From positions 364,076 through 428,075 of the forward strand of contig JADJAK010000005.1 in the NCBI GenBank assembly GCA_016704275.1: a stretch of 64,000 nucleotides of DNA, read 5' to 3'. Position 1 is the first letter of the stretch; each line of letters starts with the position of its first letter. The notes under the pieces were generated by a model. That model made no database searches. It was not told the DNA's origin and worked only from the letters and a program-made list of their open reading frames with translations. Shown in pieces: positions 27,364 through 36,026 of the stretch. Position numbers and translations under genes: made by a program. This stretch comes from Gemmatimonadota bacterium (GTDB taxonomy: Bacteria > Gemmatimonadota > Gemmatimonadetes > Gemmatimonadales > GWC2-71-9).

Positions 27364-28175
27364 ACAGCGCACCGATCGGCGTCTTCGATTCCGGCATCGG
27401 CGGCCTCACCGTCGTGCGCGCCATCCACGCGCTGCTCCCGAACGAATCGACGCTCTACCTCGGCGACACCGCGCGCGTCCCCTACGGCTCGAAGTCGCCG
27501 GACACCGTCCGCCGCTACGCCCGCGAGATCCTCGCCTGGCTCGAGCAGCATCAGGTGAAGGCCGTCGTGGTCGCCTGCAACACCGCCACCGCCCATGCCC
27601 TCGACGAGTTGCGCGCCATCGCCACCGTCCCGGTCATCGGCGTGATCGAGCCCGGTGCGCGCGCGGCGGCGAACGCAAGCCGTGGCGGCACCGTTGGGGT
27701 CATCGGCACCGCCGGCACCATCCTCTCCGGCGCGTATCGTCGGGCGCTGCACCGTGTCCGTCCTGAGCTGGCCGTGGTGGAGCAGGCGTGTCCGCTCTTC
27801 GTGCCGTTGGTGGAGGAGGGGTGGTTCGACCATCCCGCCACGCGGTTGGTGGCCGAGGAGTACCTGGCGCCGCTGCGTGCGGCCGGGGTCGACACCATCG
27901 TCCTGGGGTGCACGCACTACCCGATGCTCAGCGGCCTCATCGGCGACGTGCTCGGGCCCGACGTGGTCCGGATCGACAGCGCGCAGGAGACGGCCCGCGA
28001 GCTGGCCAGCGTGCTGCATGCCAAGGAATTGGAGGCGCCGCCGGGAACGGCCGTGCATCACCGCTGGGCGGCGACCGACGACGTGGCGCGCTTTGCGAGG
28101 GTGGGGTCGATCTTTGTGGGGGAGCCGCTCGAGGCGATCGAGCTCGCCGCGTTGGGGAACGACCGGCCTAGCTGA
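27360..28175 (+). CDS. murI: Glutamate racemase
   Basis: Supplies D-glutamate for peptidoglycan. 271 residues, with IGVFDSGIGGLTVVRA at the N-terminus, the first catalytic Cys in VVACNTATAHAL (about residue 72) and the second in VLGCTHYPML (about 184). LPNESTLYLGDTARVPYGSK is another conserved block. The ATG overlaps the upstream stop. It ends convergently with the phosphoesterase gene, overlapping by 8 nt. Confidence 0.96.
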   Translation: MNSAPIGVFDSGIGGLTVVRAIHALLPNESTLYLGDTARVPYGSKSPDTVRRYAREILAWLEQHQVKAVVVACNTATAHALDELRAIATVPVIGVIEPGARAAANASRGGTVGVIGTAGTILSGAYRRALHRVRPELAVVEQACPLFVPLVEEGWFDHPATRLVAEEYLAPLRAAGVDTIVLGCTHYPMLSGLIGDVLGPDVVRIDSAQETARELASVLHAKELEAPPGTAVHHRWAATDDVARFARVGSIFVGEPLEAIELAALGNDRPS

Positions 28176-28896
28176 ACCGATGCAGCGTGGCGCCGTCGGC
28201 ATCGAGGATGCCGTAGGCGTGTCCATCGAGCCACGCGCCCGGATTCAGGTACCACCGGCCCGGCGAGACTTCGTGGGCCGCCGCGCGGTGGGTGTGCCCC
28301 ATGACCACCGCCGCGAGTCCCGGGTCCGCGGACAGCAGCCCCTCGGCGATCCCGCGCTGCCGAGCCATCGCCGCGTCGCTGATTTCCGGATGGGCGGCGG
28401 CGTACGTCGGGTTGTGCTGCAACCGGTCGGCGGCCCAGAAGGTGAGCGAGGCCGGCAGCGTCGCGACGGCACGGATGATGGTCGGCGAGTTGATCAGCCG
28501 GTTGAGCACGTTGGCGCGGAAGTGCTCCTGATGCAGCCCGTCGCCGTGGACCATCAGGACGCGCTGGCCGGCCACGTCGCATTCGAGCCGATGCGCGTCA
28601 AAGCGGAGCCCCGCTTCCTGGTCCCAGAAGGTGCTGCCCCAGCGGTCGTGATTGCCGCCGACCATCATCACCGGGAAGCGTCGGGCCAGATGGACCAGGG
28701 CGGCGGTGGTGCGGATCGCCTGCCGCGGGATCACTCGGCGCCAGGTGAACCAGAAGTCGAAGAGGTCGCCGGTGACGAGCAACGCGTCACCCAGCGACGG
28801 GACGGCGTCGAGGAAGGCGAGCATCGCCTCCTCGTCCGCCACGGGGGCCGCCCCAAGGTGGGCATCCCCGACCACTACCACACGGTGCGCTGTCAC
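28168..28896 (-). CDS. LpxH-like metallophosphoesterase (UDP-2,3-diacylglucosamine hydrolase family)
   Basis: Calcineurin-like phosphoesterase of 242 aa, likely the lipid A pathway hydrolase or a close relative. Metal-binding motifs are GDAHLG, GDLFDFWFTWR, VGGNHDRWG, MVHGDGLH and GHTHRAA in order. LpxH has GDxHLxxxxP then GDxxD, as here. Start GTG 28896 is chosen because a longer frame would overlap the thioesterase gene; no good Shine-Dalgarno is visible, so a leaderless start is possible. Divergent from the thioesterase gene with 17 bp between. Confidence 0.8.
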   Translation of the reverse strand: MTAHRVVVVGDAHLGAAPVADEEAMLAFLDAVPSLGDALLVTGDLFDFWFTWRRVIPRQAIRTTAALVHLARRFPVMMVGGNHDRWGSTFWDQEAGLRFDAHRLECDVAGQRVLMVHGDGLHQEHFRANVLNRLINSPTIIRAVATLPASLTFWAADRLQHNPTYAAAHPEISDAAMARQRGIAEGLLSADPGLAAVVMGHTHRAAAHEVSPGRWYLNPGAWLDGHAYGILDADGATLHRFS

Positions 28897-28913
28897 GGCG
28901 CGAAAGGTGGACG

Positions 28914-29360
28914 ATGCAGCCGACCGTTGCAACCGATGGCGCCGGAATCACCACCATCCGCCGCCGGGTCGATTACTCCGAGACCGACCAGATGGGCGTG
29001 GTCTACCATGCCCGGTATCTGGTCTGGTTCGACGTCGCGCGGACCGAGCATCTCCGGCAGACGGGGCTCTCGTATCGCGACCTGGAGACCCTCGGCTTCC
29101 GCCTGATGGTCGGTGAGCTCACCATCCGCTACCGCCGAGCGGCGCGCTACGACGACCCGGTCCGGGTGCGCACCTGGGTGCGCGAGCGGGCCTCCCGGCG
29201 CGTCACCTTCGGCTACGCCGTCGAACACGACGAAACCGGCGAGCTCCTGGCGACCGGCAGCACCGCCATGCTGGTGATGGACGACACCTTCGCCTTCGGC
29301 CGCCTCCCTGAGGGCATCGCCGAACGGTTGCAACCCATTCCTGACCCGGTGCGCCTCTGA
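28914..29360 (+). CDS. 4HBT acyl-CoA thioesterase (YbgC/FcbC type)
   Basis: 148-residue hotdog-fold thioesterase. The active-site segment RRVDYSETDQMGVVYHARYLVWFDVARTEHLR (about residues 17-48) has the Asp of the YbgC family in SETDQMGVVYH. ATG 28914 follows AAGGTGG. The YbgC gene in proteobacteria sits by tolQ; here it precedes an envelope protein set instead. The natural substrate cannot be read from sequence. Confidence 0.88.
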   Translation: MQPTVATDGAGITTIRRRVDYSETDQMGVVYHARYLVWFDVARTEHLRQTGLSYRDLETLGFRLMVGELTIRYRRAARYDDPVRVRTWVRERASRRVTFGYAVEHDETGELLATGSTAMLVMDDTFAFGRLPEGIAERLQPIPDPVRL

Positions 29361-31390
29361 TGCGACTCTCCCCGCTCCTGCTCGCTGCCACTGGCCTCGC
29401 GCTGCTGGCCGCACCGCTCACCGCCCAGGACCCTGCGCTGGTCGAGGCGCTCGCCCCGCTGTTGATGGCGGAGGACCGCCGGCAACTCGACCTCACCGCG
29501 ATGGCACGCGCCATCGGCCATCCGGACCCGCTGGTGCGCCGCACCGCGGTGGTCGCGGTTGGCCGCATCGGCGATCGTCGCGGCGCACCGCTCATCGTCG
29601 AAGCGCTCGGCGATCGCGACCAGAACGTCGTCGCCGACGCCTTCTTCGCACTCGGCCTCCTGGCCGACAGCAACAACGCCGCGGCGATCATCGCCCGACT
29701 CCGTCAACCCGACTCCCTCGATGCAGCCGCCGCCGGCGAGGCCTCCGCCGCGTTGGCCCGCTCCGGCGGCAGTGCGGCCGTTGGGATGCTCACCGAGATC
29801 ATCGGGGGCCGTACCTCGCTGCCGGCCGCACGGCGAGACCTTCTGCTGCCGACGGCGTTGCTCGAATCGTGGAAGCTCGCGGCTCAGGCGCCCGTCGCGG
29901 CGATGTTGCCGTTCCTCACCAATCCGAATGACGACCTCCGCTGGCGCGCCACCTACACCCTCGCACGGCTCAAGGCGCCGACGGCCGGCAACGGCCTGCT
30001 CCGCTCGGCGCGGGACAAGATGGCCCTCATTCGCGAGGCCGCGCTCCGTTCCTACACGAAGGCCTACGCCGACAGCGCCGGACTCCCCGCGGCCACCGTG
30101 CTCGGCGAACTGCGCCGCGCCCTCCAGGACGCCTCCCCCGGCGTGAAGATCAGCGCCCTGCAGGCGCTCGGCAGCTGGCGCGATTCCGCCGAAGTGACCG
30201 GCGTCCTTCGCCTCCTCACCGATGCCGATTTCAACGTCCGCGTGCAGGCCACCACCGCGCTCGGCGAGCTGCGCGGCGAGGCCGCGATGGCCGCGCTCGA
30301 TGGCCTCTTCGACAAGCAGGGTGCCTCCTGGGCGATGCGTCGCGTCGCCTTCTCGGCGCTTGCCCGCGCCGACACCGCCCGCTTCGCCAAGCGCGCCGCC
30401 GTCTGGCAGGCCTCGCAGGACGTCCGCGAGCGGATGGCCGCCTACGAGGGATGGGGCAGCATCAGCAGCACCGGCAACGCCGTCTTCCAGGCCGGCCTGC
30501 AGGATGCCGATGCGCGGGTCCAGGCCGCCGCGTTGGGAGCGTGGCGGAGCGCACGTCCGCGCACCGACTCCACCGTCGTCGCGGCCGCCCGTGAGCGTCT
30601 CCGGAGTGCCGCGCCCGAAGTGCGTGCCACCGCCGCCGGCGTCCTCGGCGCCAATGCGCGCGTGGAAGACCTCGACCTCCTCCTCGCGGCGTGGCGCCTC
30701 GGGGCGGCCGACGTCGAACGCGATGCCCAGCAGGCGGTGCTTGCCACCATGGCGGGGCTCGCGCGCCGCGTGCCCGATGTGCTGCAGCAGCTCGGCGACC
30801 CGAGCCGCCGCGACTTCTTCACGCCGCCCGCCGAGATGCTGCTGCGGCGCGACGCGGCACGCAGCTGGCCGGCGCTCGCGGAGCGTTGGGGGCCAGCGCT
30901 GCCGGTCGTCACGGGGCGTAGCCTCGAGGAGTACCGGGTGATCGTCCGGACCCTGGTCCTCGCCAAGGAGAATCCGCACGTGACGGTCGAGCTCGACGGT
31001 CGCGGCACCATCGACCTCGAGCTGCTCGGGCGCGAGGCGCCGCTCACGGTCGCCAACTTCCTCCGCCTGGTGGACCGGCGGTGGTTCGACGGCAATCGGT
31101 GGCACCGTGTCGTCCCGAACTTCGTCATCCAGGACGGCGATCGGAGCGGGACCGGGAGCGGGGGGCCGGGGTGGGCCATTCGCGACGAGTTCAACCGCCG
31201 TCGCTACGACGTCCCGATGGCGGGGATGGCCCTCTCCGGCCCCGAGACCGGGGGCAGCCAGTGGTTCATCAATGTCTCGCCGCAGCCGCACCTGGACGGG
31301 CGCTACACCATCTTCGGCAAGGTCGCCGGGAGCTACGCGGCCCTCCTGCGGGTCACCCAGGGCGACGTCATTCGCAGCATCCATCGATGA
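29360..31390 (+). CDS. Secreted HEAT-repeat protein with C-terminal cyclophilin-type peptidyl-prolyl isomerase
   Basis: 676 residues. A signal peptide (LAATGLALLAAPLTAQ) leads to about 470 residues of HEAT-like helix pairs (for example GHPDPLVRRTAVVAVGRIGD), then a cyclophilin domain from about residue 540 with LELLGREAPLTVANFLRLVD, DGNRWHRVVPNFVIQDGD, GGSQWFINVSPQPHLDGRYTIFGKV. It should be periplasmic and assist protein folding, the HEAT part binding partners. Starts on the thioesterase stop (TGATG overlap). Confidence 0.85.
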   Translation: MRLSPLLLAATGLALLAAPLTAQDPALVEALAPLLMAEDRRQLDLTAMARAIGHPDPLVRRTAVVAVGRIGDRRGAPLIVEALGDRDQNVVADAFFALGLLADSNNAAAIIARLRQPDSLDAAAAGEASAALARSGGSAAVGMLTEIIGGRTSLPAARRDLLLPTALLESWKLAAQAPVAAMLPFLTNPNDDLRWRATYTLARLKAPTAGNGLLRSARDKMALIREAALRSYTKAYADSAGLPAATVLGELRRALQDASPGVKISALQALGSWRDSAEVTGVLRLLTDADFNVRVQATTALGELRGEAAMAALDGLFDKQGASWAMRRVAFSALARADTARFAKRAAVWQASQDVRERMAAYEGWGSISSTGNAVFQAGLQDADARVQAAALGAWRSARPRTDSTVVAAARERLRSAAPEVRATAAGVLGANARVEDLDLLLAAWRLGAADVERDAQQAVLATMAGLARRVPDVLQQLGDPSRRDFFTPPAEMLLRRDAARSWPALAERWGPALPVVTGRSLEEYRVIVRTLVLAKENPHVTVELDGRGTIDLELLGREAPLTVANFLRLVDRRWFDGNRWHRVVPNFVIQDGDRSGTGSGGPGWAIRDEFNRRRYDVPMAGMALSGPETGGSQWFINVSPQPHLDGRYTIFGKVAGSYAALLRVTQGDVIRSIHR

Positions 31391-31410
31391 GGGAGGGTTG
31401 AGTCCCTCCC
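31391..31410 (+). other. Short perfect hairpin after the HEAT/cyclophilin gene
   Basis: GGGAGGG and CCCTCCC (31391-31397 with 31404-31410) around a 6-nt loop, starting directly after the stop codon. No T-tract follows, so it is more likely an mRNA-stabilising or processing hairpin than an intrinsic terminator. Confidence 0.4.
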
Positions 31411-31433
31411 GCTCCGGGGCGAACTTGCGGGCA

Positions 31434-32123
31434 ATGCAACGACTCCGCTTCCTCCCGCTGCTCCTGCTGACCGCCTGTGGCGGCGCCCCTGGTGCCCTCG
31501 CCCCATCTGGTATGGGTGCCCTCACGGACGTCGAGGCGCGCCGCTGGGCGGCCGAAACGCAGCCCGGGGGCAACCAGGAGATCCGCTTCCGCTTCGTCTT
31601 CACCGACAAGCGCTCCGCCGCCGCCAAGGGGCAGGGGAGCGCCTCGGTGGCCGGCGCCGACTCCCTCCGCTTCGACTTCCGCGGCCCGCTCGGCGCAGGG
31701 CGCGGCGCGGCGGTCGTCATCGGCGACTCGGCGCAGTGGGTCCAGCCCAAGGATCAGGTCGACAAGCTGGTGCCGAGCTATCCGCTCCTCTGGGCCATGT
31801 TGGGCCGGGCGCGTCCCCCTGCCGGGGTGGTCGACCTCCGTGGCCTGCGGGATGAGAAGGTCACTGCTTGGCGCTACATCAGTGGCGCCGATACTGTGGA
31901 TTACCTGCGCAGTCGCGACGGCCTGCGGTTGATGGCCGAGGTGCGGCAAGCGGGGAAGCGGATCGGGATCGTGACCACCACCTTCGGTCCGGATGGCGTG
32001 CTCCTCAAGTCGCGACTGGACGTCCCCAGTGGGCCAGCGCGACTCGATCTGACATTTACGCGGGTGACGAAGCCGGGGTCGTTTTCGGCGGAGATCTGGG
32101 ATGCACCGCGCGATTCGCTCTAG
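31434..32123 (+). CDS. Lipoprotein, possibly LolB/DUF4292-like
   Basis: 229-residue lipoprotein: signal MQRLRFLPLLLLTAC with a lipobox Cys at residue 15, followed by a beta-rich body (IRFRFVFTDKR, ASVAGADSLRFDFRG, RIGIVTTTFGPDGVLLKSRLDV) that resembles the open-barrel LolB/LolA-type fold. That fold would suit a lipoprotein-localisation role, and the neighbour lptE is also an outer-membrane lipoprotein, but the assignment is inference. Start ATG 31434; the ORF overlaps lptE by 23 nt. Confidence 0.6.
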   Translation: MQRLRFLPLLLLTACGGAPGALAPSGMGALTDVEARRWAAETQPGGNQEIRFRFVFTDKRSAAAKGQGSASVAGADSLRFDFRGPLGAGRGAAVVIGDSAQWVQPKDQVDKLVPSYPLLWAMLGRARPPAGVVDLRGLRDEKVTAWRYISGADTVDYLRSRDGLRLMAEVRQAGKRIGIVTTTFGPDGVLLKSRLDVPSGPARLDLTFTRVTKPGSFSAEIWDAPRDSL

Positions 32124-32607
32124 TCTCATCGTTCTGGCGCTGACCCTCGCGGGCTGCAGCTTCGGCTTCCGCTCCGGCGGCGGCTTGCCGGCGGAGATCA
32201 AGACCGTGGCGGTGCTCCCCTTCGACAACGAGACGTCGGACGCGACGCTTGGCCAGCAGGTCAACGCCGCTATTCGCGAAGCCGTCGAGCGGCGCCTCGG
32301 ACTCCGCGCGGCCACCGAGGCGAAGGCCGACCTCGTGGTCCGCGGACGGATCACGAACTACGAGCCCGACGAGCCGACCTCCTTTTCCGGCACCGGCACC
32401 GGTGGCAGTGTCCAGGTCACCCGGCGGCAACTCTCCGTCACCATCGCGATCGAAATGGTCGCCAACAAGGACGGGCGGATGATCTTCCAGGAACGCAGCC
32501 TCAGTGCACGGGGCGACTACGAACCGGGCCGCGAGGCCGACGGCCGCAAGAAGGCGCTGGAGTTTCTGGTGAACTCGATCGTCGACAAGGCGCAGTCCCG
32601 ATGGTAG
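32101..32607 (+). CDS. lptE: LPS-assembly lipoprotein LptE
   Basis: 168-residue outer-membrane lipoprotein that plugs LptD and delivers LPS to the surface. Lipobox LALTLAGC (Cys at about 19) is followed by the LptE-type start AEIKTVAVLPFDNET and the paired helix/strand layout with LVVRGRITNYEPDEPTSF. Members are diverse; the pattern IKTVxVxxFxN is diagnostic. ATG 32101 lies within the upstream lipoprotein gene, so translation is coupled. Confidence 0.8.
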   Translation: MHRAIRSSLIVLALTLAGCSFGFRSGGGLPAEIKTVAVLPFDNETSDATLGQQVNAAIREAVERRLGLRAATEAKADLVVRGRITNYEPDEPTSFSGTGTGGSVQVTRRQLSVTIAIEMVANKDGRMIFQERSLSARGDYEPGREADGRKKALEFLVNSIVDKAQSRW

Positions 32608-32967
32608 CCGCGCGTCGCGGTGGCAGCACCCTCGGCTGCCTGGTCACGCTGCTCATCATCGGCACGGCGGTCTACGTCGGCATCGCACTTGGGCGGCCGT
32701 GGTTTCGCTACGAGCAGTTCCGCGACGAGATGACCTCCGCGGCACGCTTCAGCACGACGCTCACCGACGCGCAGATCCTGACGCGCCTCCGCGCCGTGGC
32801 CGACACCATCGGCCTCCCGCCCGACGCCAAGAAGATCATCGTCAAGCGACTCGATCCCTCGGGTGGCGTCGTGATCTCGGTCAAAGTACACCGAGCGCGT
32901 GACGCTGCCGCTGTATGGCGAGAAGGTGTTCAAGTTTGCGCCGAAGATCGTCGGGGGCGAGCCCTGA
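32601..32967 (+). pseudogene. Small membrane protein, DUF4845-like, frameshifted
   Basis: Starts at ATG 32601 overlapping the lptE stop, with one TM segment (LGCLVTLLIIGTAVYVGIALG) and a short exported part (RYEQFRDEMTSAARF). At the AAA run 32883-32885 the frame shifts by one base: the family-like end YTERVTLPLYGEKVFKFAPK is encoded in the next frame and stops at 32965-32967. An uninterrupted frame would otherwise fuse it to rfaE2. Function unknown. Confidence 0.65.
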
Positions 32968-33452
32968 GCTCGCTGGCCGATACCGCCACAAAGCTGCGCT
33001 CCCAGGGCGACGCCGCACGCTGGCGCCAGGGAGCCACGGGGCAGGTGGTCTTCACCAACGGCGTCTTCGACCTCCTCCATGCCGGCCACATTCACGTCCT
33101 CGAGTCGGCGCGCGCCCTGGGCGATGCACTGATCGTCGGCGTCAACACCGATGCCTCGGTGCGCCGGCTCGACAAGGGGCATGAGCGGCCAATCGTCCCT
33201 GCTGCCGACCGCGCCCGGGTCCTGGCCGCGCTCGCCTGTGTGGACTGCGTGGTCCTCTTCGACGAGGACACTCCTGCGCAGCTCATTGCCGCATTGCAGC
33301 CCGACGTCCTGGTGAAGGGCGGCGACTACAGCCCTGATACCGTTGTTGGTGCGGACACCGTGCGTGCGCGCGGTGGTCGTGTCGTGATCATTCCGTTGTT
33401 GCCGGATCGTTCGACTACCCGCCTTGTGGAGCGCCTTCGTGTCACGCCCTGA
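32964..33452 (+). CDS. rfaE2: D-glycero-beta-D-manno-heptose 1-phosphate adenylyltransferase
   Basis: Cytidylyltransferase-fold enzyme activating heptose for LPS inner core. The 162-residue protein has VVFTNGVFDLLHAGHIHVLESARALGD (HxGH motif), VGVNTDASVRRLDK and KGGDYSPDTVVGAD. No ATG, GTG or TTG lies in the right place: the first codon next to the upstream stop is CTG 32964, in a CTGA overlap with TGA 32965-32967. A GTG start at VVFTN would remove conserved N-terminal residues. A non-canonical start or base error is therefore likely. It overlaps rph by 14 nt. Confidence 0.85.
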   Translation: MSSLADTATKLRSQGDAARWRQGATGQVVFTNGVFDLLHAGHIHVLESARALGDALIVGVNTDASVRRLDKGHERPIVPAADRARVLAALACVDCVVLFDEDTPAQLIAALQPDVLVKGGDYSPDTVVGADTVRARGGRVVIIPLLPDRSTTRLVERLRVTP

Positions 33453-34149
33453 TGGTCGTCAGCCCAACCAGCTTCGTCCCACCGTTCTTGAGCGCCGCGC
33501 CAACCCGTACGCCGAGGGCTCCTGCCTGGTGCGGATGGGCGGCACGCTGGTGCATTGCACCGCTTCCGTCGAGACGGGCGTCCCGCCGTTCAAGAAGGGG
33601 AGCGGGCAGGGGTGGGTCACGGCCGAGTATTCCATGTTGCCGCGCGCCACGGCGGAGCGGACCTCGCGTGAGCGGAACGGCCCCGGCGGGCGCACGCATG
33701 AAATCCAGCGCCTGATTGGCCGGTCGCTGCGCGCGGCGATGGGGACCTTCGCCTTTGGCGAGTACACCATCAAGGTCGACTGCGACGTCCTCACCGCCGA
33801 TGGCGGGACGCGCTGCGCCTCGATCACCGGTGCGTGCGTGGCGCTGCACGATGCCTGCACCTGGCTGTCGGAGAAGACCGGTCAGCCGTCGCCGTTCGGG
33901 CGGTTGGTGGCGGCGGTGTCGGTCGGGACGGTGGCTGGCGAGCAGCGGCTCGACCTGGCGTACCTGGAAGATCGTGACGCCGAGGTGGATGCGAACGTCG
34001 TGATGCTGGCGCCGCATGACTTTGTCGAGGTGCAGGGGACGGGCGAGCACGGGACCTTTGATCGGGCGGCGCTGGACCGGTTGCTGGACCTGGCGCAGGG
34101 CGGCATGAACGAGCTCTTCGCGCTGCAGCGGACGGCGCTCGGCCTGTGA
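33439..34149 (+). CDS. rph: Ribonuclease PH
   Basis: Phosphorolytic 3' trimming of tRNAs. 236 residues, starting SRPDGRQPNQLRPTVLERR from GTG 33439 with GGAG eight nt before; an in-frame TTG at 33424 is also possible. Family blocks: GSCLVRMGGTLVHCTASVE, GWVTAEYSMLPRAT, GRTHEIQRLIGRSLRAA, and VDCDVLTADGGTRCASITGA. It overlaps rfaE2 and rdgB. Confidence 0.95.
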   Translation: MSRPDGRQPNQLRPTVLERRANPYAEGSCLVRMGGTLVHCTASVETGVPPFKKGSGQGWVTAEYSMLPRATAERTSRERNGPGGRTHEIQRLIGRSLRAAMGTFAFGEYTIKVDCDVLTADGGTRCASITGACVALHDACTWLSEKTGQPSPFGRLVAAVSVGTVAGEQRLDLAYLEDRDAEVDANVVMLAPHDFVEVQGTGEHGTFDRAALDRLLDLAQGGMNELFALQRTALGL

Positions 34150-34820
34150 CGGTCCTCCTGGTGGCCTCTCGGAACGTGGGGAAGGTGGCCGAGTTCCGGG
34201 GGCTGCTGGGGCCGTTGGGGGTGGATGTCAGGTCGCCGGATCAGTGCGGGCTGGCGGAGCATCCGGACGAGGACGTGTTGGAGGTGGCGCACACCTTCGC
34301 GGAGAACGCGGCGCTCAAGGCCGAGTGGTTTGCGGCGCGGAGCGGCGTGGTCACGCTAGCTGATGATAGCGGGCTGGAAGTGGATGCGCTTGAGGGTGGG
34401 CCGGGGGTCTACTCCAAGCGCTTTGCCGGGATGGATGGCCCTGATCATCTGGTGACGGCGGCGAACAACGCGGCGCTTCTGACGGCGCTCAGGGATGTGC
34501 CGGACGCGGCGCGGTCGGCGCGGTATCGGTGTGTGCTGGTGTTGCACCGGCCGGCGGGTGCGGAGTGGCCGTGGGCGGAGCCGGCGGAGGGGACGTCGCT
34601 GGTGGTGGCCGGGGTCACCGAGGGGCGGATCCTGCGTGCTCCCGAGGGCGATGGGGGGTTCGGGTACGATCCGCTCTTCTGGAGTGATGACCTGGGGATG
34701 AGCTTCGGCCAGGCGACGCGGGAGGCGAAGGGGAAGGTTTCGCACCGGGGGCGGGCGGTGCATGAGCTGATCGAGCGGGTGCATCCGAGGCGGGTCAGGT
34801 CGGTGCGGGAGCCGCATTAG
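34146..34820 (+). CDS. rdgB: XTP/dITP (non-canonical purine NTP) pyrophosphatase
   Basis: House-cleaning HAM1/RdgB-family enzyme removing dITP and XTP. 224 residues, with LVASRNVGKVAEF at the N-terminus, TLADDSGLEVDAL and GGFGYDPLFW, and the tail KGKVSHRGRAVHELIE. Start GTG 34146 overlaps the rph stop. It is the last gene before a strong terminator and marks the end of the conserved block. Confidence 0.94.
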   Translation: MTVLLVASRNVGKVAEFRGLLGPLGVDVRSPDQCGLAEHPDEDVLEVAHTFAENAALKAEWFAARSGVVTLADDSGLEVDALEGGPGVYSKRFAGMDGPDHLVTAANNAALLTALRDVPDAARSARYRCVLVLHRPAGAEWPWAEPAEGTSLVVAGVTEGRILRAPEGDGGFGYDPLFWSDDLGMSFGQATREAKGKVSHRGRAVHELIERVHPRRVRSVREPH

Positions 34821-34848
34821 GGGGAGAGTCGGGGGTGGGGTAGAGGCG

Positions 34849-34886
34849 GGGCGCGGGGATCGAGGGCTGATCTTTGCGCCCTTTTT
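34849..34886 (+). terminator. Rho-independent terminator after rdgB
   Basis: 13-bp stem (34849-34861 with 34869-34881) including three G-U pairs, 7-nt loop GAGGGCT, followed by TTTTT at 34882-34886. It closes the thioesterase-to-rdgB transcript and coincides with the left boundary of the accessory region. Confidence 0.9.
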
Positions 34887-34977
34887 GTGTTCCCAGGTGG
34901 GGAGGCGGCTTGGAGGGGGTCTCGTCCTGGTGTGTTGGAGTGGCTCCTTGGGGCAGAGGGCCAGGGCCTACGTGACT

Positions 34978-35058
34978 GGAAAATCCGCCACGGTTCCGGT
35001 CGGGGTCGGTCGGGGGTACCGTTCCTTAGGGATTGGGGCGCGATGACTGCGCGTCCAA
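34978..35058 (+). repeat. Structured repeat E1 upstream of the Abi gene
   Basis: About 81 nt, related to 41463-41542. Hairpin 1: GGAA/TTCC and CCG/CGG around CCA (34978-34997). A conserved centre TACCGTTC and GGATTGGG follows, then hairpin 2: TTGGG-GCGC with GCGC-TCCAA (35033-35058). Both hairpins are kept in the second copy with compensating base changes. Nature unknown: structured RNA, att-like site or regulatory leader. Confidence 0.6.
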
Positions 35059-35092
35059 CACACATTGGCTGGCCCAACTCATGAGTCCCGTA

Positions 35093-35884
35093 TGATCTAT
35101 TTGTACCACGGCGGTGGAGCCTCTTTGACAGAGGTGCTTGGTGATGCGCTTAGTCCGGATGACTGGAAGAAACTGAGGGCCTCAACCTCGCGGCTACTGG
35201 TCGCGCGTCGGCAGATGAAGGCGGCAACGGCTCTCGATCAATATCCCTTCGATCTACTGAGTGGTACTAACTACTTCAAGGATGAGTTTGCGGTCCTCCG
35301 ATTGACGGCCACGTTGGAGCAGTACGTTTCGTTGAGTGAGCTTCAAAACGACAAGACCATAGAGCAACCGTTCAAAGCAATAGCCGAGACGATCAGCGAG
35401 CTTGGTACATACGTCCGGTTCGTCGTGATGGAGCTCGACACAGAGGAAGGTCCCCTTCCGGTAGCAGTTCCATCGCCCTCAAGTGACCTCAGAGGCAGTC
35501 GAGCGCTCGCTGGCCGACGCGGAGCTGTTGCTCCGGGGGCGCGGGCCAGAGCATGCGTTCGATCGCGTCCATACTGCGGTTCATGGCTATCTAAGGGCGG
35601 CGCTCGAGCGGGAAGGCGCCTCTGCCAGCCAGACAGCGTCCCCGACCGAACTCTTCAAGAGCTTGCGCGAAGCACACCCGAACTTGCAAGGCTTAGGAGT
35701 ACGCGGAGCCGATTCGCGACGGATTCTCTCGGCTCTTGCCACGATTCTTGACGCGCTCGGGACTCTCCGCAATCAAGCAAGTGGTGCGCATCCGAATCCC
35801 GCTGTGCTCGAACCAGCAGAAGCGATGCTTGCGATAAATGCGGCCCGCTCCCTGATCCACTATTTGGATGAGCGTCTGCGCTAG
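35093..35884 (+). pseudogene. Abortive-infection family gene (Abi_C-type), frameshifted
   Basis: Starts MIYLYHGGGASLTEVL at 35093 and continues to about residue 130; the frame then shifts by one base at the AA pair near 35481 and resumes as VTSEAVERSLADAELLLR to 35884. The C-terminal part has the pattern LRNQASGAHPNPAVLEPAEAMLAINAARSLIHYL, characteristic of the Abi_C domain in abortive-infection proteins. Repairing one base would give about 263 aa. No RBS is obvious. Such proteins are predicted phage-defence genes; activity here is doubtful unless the shift is a sequence error. Confidence 0.75.
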
Positions 35885-36026
35885 GTCGGGCCATCTCAGT
35901 CGCCTTTTCTTCCGTGAGGGTCAACTGCCTTGGCCCGGGCCCTGCAGCCTTCCGAGGGCCAGCGCGGACCTTTATGCGCTCCGCCCCAGAACCGCGCAGG
36001 GGTCACTACCAAGAGGTCGAGGAGTC

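Noticed and set aside
31391..31410. Intrinsic terminator after the HEAT/cyclophilin gene
   Set aside because: Good stem but no T-tract, and the next gene follows in 24 nt on the same strand.
32601..33452. Single fusion protein of a membrane segment and RfaE2
   Set aside because: The linker between them is an out-of-frame reading of a conserved tail that stops normally in the next frame; the fusion results from one extra A.
34978..35058. tRNA gene as integration target
   Set aside because: No CCA end, anticodon stem or T-loop consensus; stems do not fit a cloverleaf.
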